From Alphaproteobacteria bacterium (lineage in GTDB: Bacteria; Pseudomonadota; Alphaproteobacteria; Rhodobacterales; Rhodobacteraceae), in assembly GCA_024279075.1 (NCBI GenBank), contig JAJRRX010000152.1, positions 1-16,432 on the forward strand: DNA of 16,432 nt. Direction: 5' to 3'. Shown one piece after another: positions 13,848 through 16,432 of this stretch. The position numbers and the translations under genes were made by a program. How positions within the stretch are numbered: the stretch's first letter is position 1; each line of letters starts with the position of its first letter. Under the pieces are notes generated by a model, which had not been told where the DNA came from, searched no databases, and saw nothing but the letters and a program-made list of their open reading frames with translations.

Positions 13848-15512
13848 ATGGTTGATATGGCAAACAATGAGAATGTTGCCCGTAAGCACTGGCGGGTAAG
13901 TGGCTGGACGCTGGTGTCGGTGACCATTGCGGCCCTGGTTATCACGCCCATTCTGGCGATCGTCTGGTTGGCACTTTTCCCCACAGAAAACATCTGGCCC
14001 CATCTGATTTCCACCACCCTGCCCCGCTATCTGTCAAACAGCTTTCTGATGATGGCGCTGGTGGGCATCGTCTCGGCGCTGGTGGGCACCGGCGCTGCCT
14101 GGATTGTGGTGATGTACCGTTTTCCCCTGCGCGGCCTTATGCAATGGGGGCTGTTGCTGCCGCTGGCTTTGCCCGCCTATATCGGGGCCTATGCGCTGGT
14201 GGATTTCTGGGAATACGCGGGGCCGTTCCAAACCGGTTTGCGCGCCGTATTTGGCTGGAATTCCGCCGCGGATTACTGGTTCCCCGAGGTTCGTTCGCTG
14301 GGGGCCGCGGTTTTGGTGTTGGCCGCCTCGCTTTATCCTTATGTCTATTTCCTCGCACGGGCCGCCTTTCGCGAGCAATCCGGCGCAGCACTAGAGGTTT
14401 CCCGCGCCCTTGGCTGCGGCCCCTGGGCCAGTTTTTTTCGTGTTGGTCTGCCACTGGCGCGCCCCGCCATTGTCGCAGGCAGCGCCATCGTGATGATGGA
14501 AACCTTGAACGACTTTGGCGCGGTCGAGTTTTTTGCAGTACAAACCCTGACAACAGGCATTTTCACCGTCTGGCTAGAGGCCTCCAACGCCGGCGGCGCA
14601 GCGCAGATTGCCTGCGTGATCCTGATTTTTGTGCTGCTTCTGGTGACCTTGGAAAAAATCAGCCGCCGCAAAATCCGCTTCCACGAAACCGCCAAACAGA
14701 AACGGCCGGTAGAACCGGTGCATCTGGCCGGAGTGCCCGCCGCAATCGCCCTGATCGGCTGTATGATCCCTGTGGTTGTCGGCTTTGTCATGCCGATCAG
14801 CATCATGGCCAGCCACGCGCTGGGGTCTGCCGAGCTTTGGTCACAACCCGCATTATGGAAAGCAACCCTGACAACAATCAAGGTGTCCGGCCTCGCGGCA
14901 GTCATCACCGTAAGCGCCGGATTGGTCATGGTCTACGGCGCACGGTTGTCCGCCAGCCGCCTGCCCCGCCTGCTCGCACCCGCAACGACAATTGGCTATG
15001 CAGCCCCCGGTGCTGTGCTGGCCATCGGTATTCTGATCCCCTTCGCAGCGCTTGATAACCGGTTCGCGGACGCTTGGCTGGCGCTGAGCGGCGTTGACCC
15101 CGGCCTGCTGCTGACAGGCACCGCAGGCGCTGTTATCTTTGCCTACGCTGTGCGATTTTTTGCCGTAGCATACGGATCCATCGATGCCGCCTTTGGCCGC
15201 GTAACCCCGAACATGGAGCTGGCGGCCCGCTCGCTTGGCCACAGTGCCGGATCCTCACTTTGGCGCGTACACATGCCGATCATCCGCGGCTCCATGGCCA
15301 CCGCTGCCCTGTTAATCTTTGTAGATTGCGTCAAAGAACTGCCCGCAACCCTGCTGTTGCGCCCGTTTGGCATGAACACACTGGCCACCAAAGTCTATGA
15401 CTTCGCCTCCCTCGAAGACATAAACGGCGCCGCCCCCGCCGCCCTGGTAATCGTCGGAGTAAGCCTGATTGCGGTTGGTATAATGGCGTTAAATTCACGG
15501 CAAGAAACCTAA
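13848..15512 (+). CDS. Fe(3+) ABC transporter permease, fused two-half form (FbpB/FutB type)
   Basis: This 554-residue inner-membrane protein has about twelve hydrophobic segments arranged as two homologous permease halves. Each half carries an EAA-type loop that contacts the ATPase: EVSRALGCGPWASFFRVGLPLARP in the first and ELAARSLGHSAGSSLWRVHMPI in the second. LNDFGAVEFFAVQTLTTGIF and VKELPATLLLRPFGMNTLA are typical of ferric-iron permeases. It would pair with the periplasmic binding protein at 7574-8587. The cognate ATPase gene is absent from the window, and the next gene is a tRNA. The start is ATG 13848 or 13857, with no strong ribosome binding site for either. No TGA-N9-TCA iron box was found in the 76 bases shared with the divergent sulfotransferase-like gene, only a shorter TTGA-N5-TCAA palindrome. 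Confidence 0.9.
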   Translation: MVDMANNENVARKHWRVSGWTLVSVTIAALVITPILAIVWLALFPTENIWPHLISTTLPRYLSNSFLMMALVGIVSALVGTGAAWIVVMYRFPLRGLMQWGLLLPLALPAYIGAYALVDFWEYAGPFQTGLRAVFGWNSAADYWFPEVRSLGAAVLVLAASLYPYVYFLARAAFREQSGAALEVSRALGCGPWASFFRVGLPLARPAIVAGSAIVMMETLNDFGAVEFFAVQTLTTGIFTVWLEASNAGGAAQIACVILIFVLLLVTLEKISRRKIRFHETAKQKRPVEPVHLAGVPAAIALIGCMIPVVVGFVMPISIMASHALGSAELWSQPALWKATLTTIKVSGLAAVITVSAGLVMVYGARLSASRLPRLLAPATTIGYAAPGAVLAIGILIPFAALDNRFADAWLALSGVDPGLLLTGTAGAVIFAYAVRFFAVAYGSIDAAFGRVTPNMELAARSLGHSAGSSLWRVHMPIIRGSMATAALLIFVDCVKELPATLLLRPFGMNTLATKVYDFASLEDINGAAPAALVIVGVSLIAVGIMALNSRQET

Positions 15513-15584
15513 ATACGCTTGCCCTAATTTTTCGTGAAAAAAGCCTTGCAATTACCCGCACATTGCAGCAAAAGGCACCCCGTT

Positions 15585-15660
15585 GCCCCTATAGCTCAGC
15601 TGGTAGAGCAACTGATTTGTAATCAGTAGGTCCGCGGTTCGAGTCCGTGTGGGGGCACCA
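15585..15660 (+). tRNA. tRNA-Thr (anticodon UGU)
   Basis: The 76-base cloverleaf includes an encoded CCA. The acceptor stem GCCCCTA pairs with TGGGGGC. The D arm is GCTC...GAGC. The anticodon stem ACTGA/TCAGT encloses loop TTTGTAA with anticodon TGT at 15618-15620, which reads ACA and hence threonine. The T arm is CGCGG-TTCGAGT-CCGTG. All stems form with only G-U wobbles. It follows the permease stop by 72 bases, in which I see no clear promoter. Confidence 0.97.
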
Positions 15661-15669
15661 TTTTATTGG

Positions 15670-15710
15670 CAAAAAATACTTAATTTCAGCAAGTTAAGTA
15701 AATATTTTCA
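15670..15710 (+). terminator. AT-rich hairpin downstream of tRNA-Thr (weak terminator candidate)
   Basis: ACTTAA at 15678-15683 pairs with TTAAGT at 15694-15699, flanked by A-rich and T-rich arms, followed by a broken T-rich stretch. It starts about 10 bases past the tRNA. The stem is entirely AT-rich apart from single C-G pairs, so termination efficiency is doubtful. Confidence 0.35.
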
Positions 15711-15996
15711 TTTATCATCCACCCTACAGTCCACCTTAGAGTTTTGTTGGAGGGTCGCTGAAAGCACTTTCAAGTTTTTTATTTTGATCAGTGAGCTCGT
15801 TGTTTGCAAATTGGAATTAGGGGCCAAGAATACGGAACGCGTAAATTTTTGACCCATCTAGACGCGACCTAAAACGTACGCTTGACCTCAGAACGCCTCG
15901 GAGACAACTCTCCCTTTTCAACGCAAGCAAAATTCTCGAAAACCATGGAGTTTGTTGCGACAAGGATAAACACAAGTTCGTGCGCCCAATATATGA

Positions 15997-16015
15997 CAGT
16001 GCACCGGGTGCACTG
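15997..16015. repeat. Perfect 9-bp palindrome with a 1-base centre
   Basis: CAGTGCACC-G-GGTGCACTG is a perfect inverted repeat. It is too tightly closed for a stable RNA hairpin loop, so if functional it is more likely a dimeric-protein binding site than a terminator. No intact gene is next to it. Confidence 0.6.
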
Positions 16016-16050
16016 AAAGAGCTGAATGCGAACACGCAAAGCGGCATGAT

Positions 16051-16230
16051 CTAAAACGCTAAACACCAAATCCTAACGGGGTCGTCCTTCACCGGACGAG
16101 GTTTGTAGATGAAGCCGAGAATGTCTGCTGCGCTCACTTGAAGCGCGTCCCAAAGCAAGGTTCTCTACAACCGATCCGACATATGCTTGCAGCGGTGCCA
16201 TCCGAGTATCAAAATAGACTGCGAAGAGAA
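16051..16230 (-). pseudogene. Possible decayed XRE-type (helix-turn-helix) regulator fragment
   Basis: Two overlapping minus-strand frames read like consecutive parts of one Cro/C1-type helix-turn-helix. One gives RMAPLQAYVGSVVENL, resembling the 'x-x-Y-[VI]-x-x-[VI]-E' recognition-helix region. After a shift of frame the other gives TLLWDALQVSAADILGF, resembling the 'L-x-x-[LI]-x-x-A-L-x-V-S-x-x-D-[IL]-L' fifth helix of XRE domains. The first frame stops at 16073 and the second at 16051. No start codon or complete domain survives. This is recognition by eye of short motifs and could be chance. Confidence 0.33.
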
Positions 16231-16318
16231 GCGTGACCCGGATGAATGACAATGGCCCTATTAAACAAAGGAAAAAGAGCTTGACCTAAACTGTATTAGT
16301 TCAGACTTCATCTGACAC

Positions 16319-16350
16319 CGCTCCCATTTCAGCGAACTGAATTGGGAGCG
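16319..16350 (+). other. Strong stem-loop in the leader of the gene at the window end
   Basis: CGCTCCCATTTCAG (16319-16332) pairs with CTGAATTGGGAGCG (16337-16350) at 13 of 14 positions around the tetraloop CGAA. It is followed by a smaller GCCC/GGGC stem (about 16355-16370) and a GTTTTG...CAAAAC-type pairing (about 16381-16412) that ends just before the ribosome binding site. There is no T tract after the main stem, so it is not a simple terminator. A structured regulatory leader is possible. It does not match a riboswitch class that I can recognise. Confidence 0.6.
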
Positions 16351-16424
16351 GCACGCCCATTGATAAGGGCGATGGTTACCGTTTTGATGGTGGTGCACAC
16401 CAACCACAAAACGAGGAAACCACA

Positions 16425-16432
16425 ATGTTGAA
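16425..16432 (+). CDS. Start of an unidentified gene, cut by the window end
   Basis: An ATG at 16425 is preceded by GAGGA at 16413-16417 with a 7-base spacer, a good translation start. Only two complete codons (Met-Leu) and part of a third are visible, so nothing can be said about the product. The structured leader at 16319-16412 directly precedes it. A TTGACC at 16281 could be a -35 element, but no convincing -10 follows at the usual distance. Confidence 0.5.

Larger units (their letters stand above)
15661..16280. other. Gene-poor, AT-richer stretch after tRNA-Thr
   Basis: No open frame here has a credible start with a ribosome binding site. Visible items are the AT hairpin after the tRNA, a near-palindrome TGAAAGCACTTTCA (15759-15772) followed by a T-rich run, and a 69-codon frame without a start codon on the plus strand (15845-16054). 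A 19-bp palindrome (15997-16015) and a protein-like pair of minus-strand frames (16051-16230) are described separately. The composition and the absence of intact genes beside a tRNA resemble a decayed insertion site. I found no repeated copy of the tRNA 3' end within the window. Confidence 0.5.

Noticed and set aside
15649..15852. 67-codon plus-strand frame beginning inside the tRNA-Thr
   Set aside because: It starts within the 3' part of the tRNA, has no ribosome binding site and does not resemble a protein.
15817..16069. Two overlapping minus-strand frames of 66-76 codons after the tRNA
   Set aside because: Neither has a ribosome binding site or a recognisable domain. They overlap each other and a plus-strand frame of equal plausibility.

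Overview
This window reads like a chromosomal segment of a Rhodobacterales (Roseobacter-group) alphaproteobacterium. The indications are a Fur/Mur-type regulator without the CxxC zinc site directly upstream of enolase, an iron-uptake gene with a TGA-N9-TCA 'iron-Rhodo-box'-like site, a GC-rich coding background, and small secreted or sulfotransferase-like proteins typical of that group. The genus is not determined.

Layout. (1) 1-139 is the right end of an IS1595-family insertion sequence: the transposase C-terminus plus a terminal repeat. It abuts a membrane-protein gene (to 729) that looks 5'-truncated by the insertion. (2) 821-2526, minus strand: fur/mur followed by eno, 2 nt apart. (3) 2607-6496, minus strand: a run of CPA1 Na+/H+ antiporter, metallo-beta-lactamase-fold hydrolase, a secreted Sel1-like protein, and a decayed, internally deleted paralogue of the last. 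(4) 6523-7452: a long nested inverted repeat, then a visibly AT-richer two-gene cassette (HEPN-domain protein plus an overlapping unknown protein), a good candidate for horizontally acquired accessory DNA. (5) 7524-8587, minus strand: a periplasmic ferric-iron binding protein with a clear terminator and a candidate iron-responsive operator. It is divergent from (6) a Tat-exported cyclase-family hydrolase (8752-9570, plus). (7) 9584-9652: a pair of inverted palindromic repeats between convergent genes. (8) 9669-11576, minus strand: mazG and a DenD-like sugar-acid dehydrogenase. (9) 11643-12806, plus: an M20 amidohydrolase. (10) 12881-13771, minus: a sulfotransferase-like protein, divergent from (11) a fused two-half iron ABC permease (13848-15512, plus). 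(12) tRNA-Thr(UGU) at 15585-15660. (13) 15661-16424: an AT-richer stretch without an intact gene, holding palindromes, a possible decayed XRE-type regulator, and a structured leader just ahead of a gene that starts at the window edge.

Functional picture. The clearest theme is iron: a Fur/Mur regulator, an FbpA/FutA-type binding protein under a probable iron box, and an FbpB-type permease. Binding protein and permease are separated by about 5 kb of unrelated genes and lie on opposite strands, and no ATPase gene is present. The remainder is housekeeping (enolase, MazG, tRNA-Thr) and stand-alone catabolic enzymes. The least explained parts are the HEPN cassette with its adjoining nested inverted repeat, and the gene-poor region after the tRNA.
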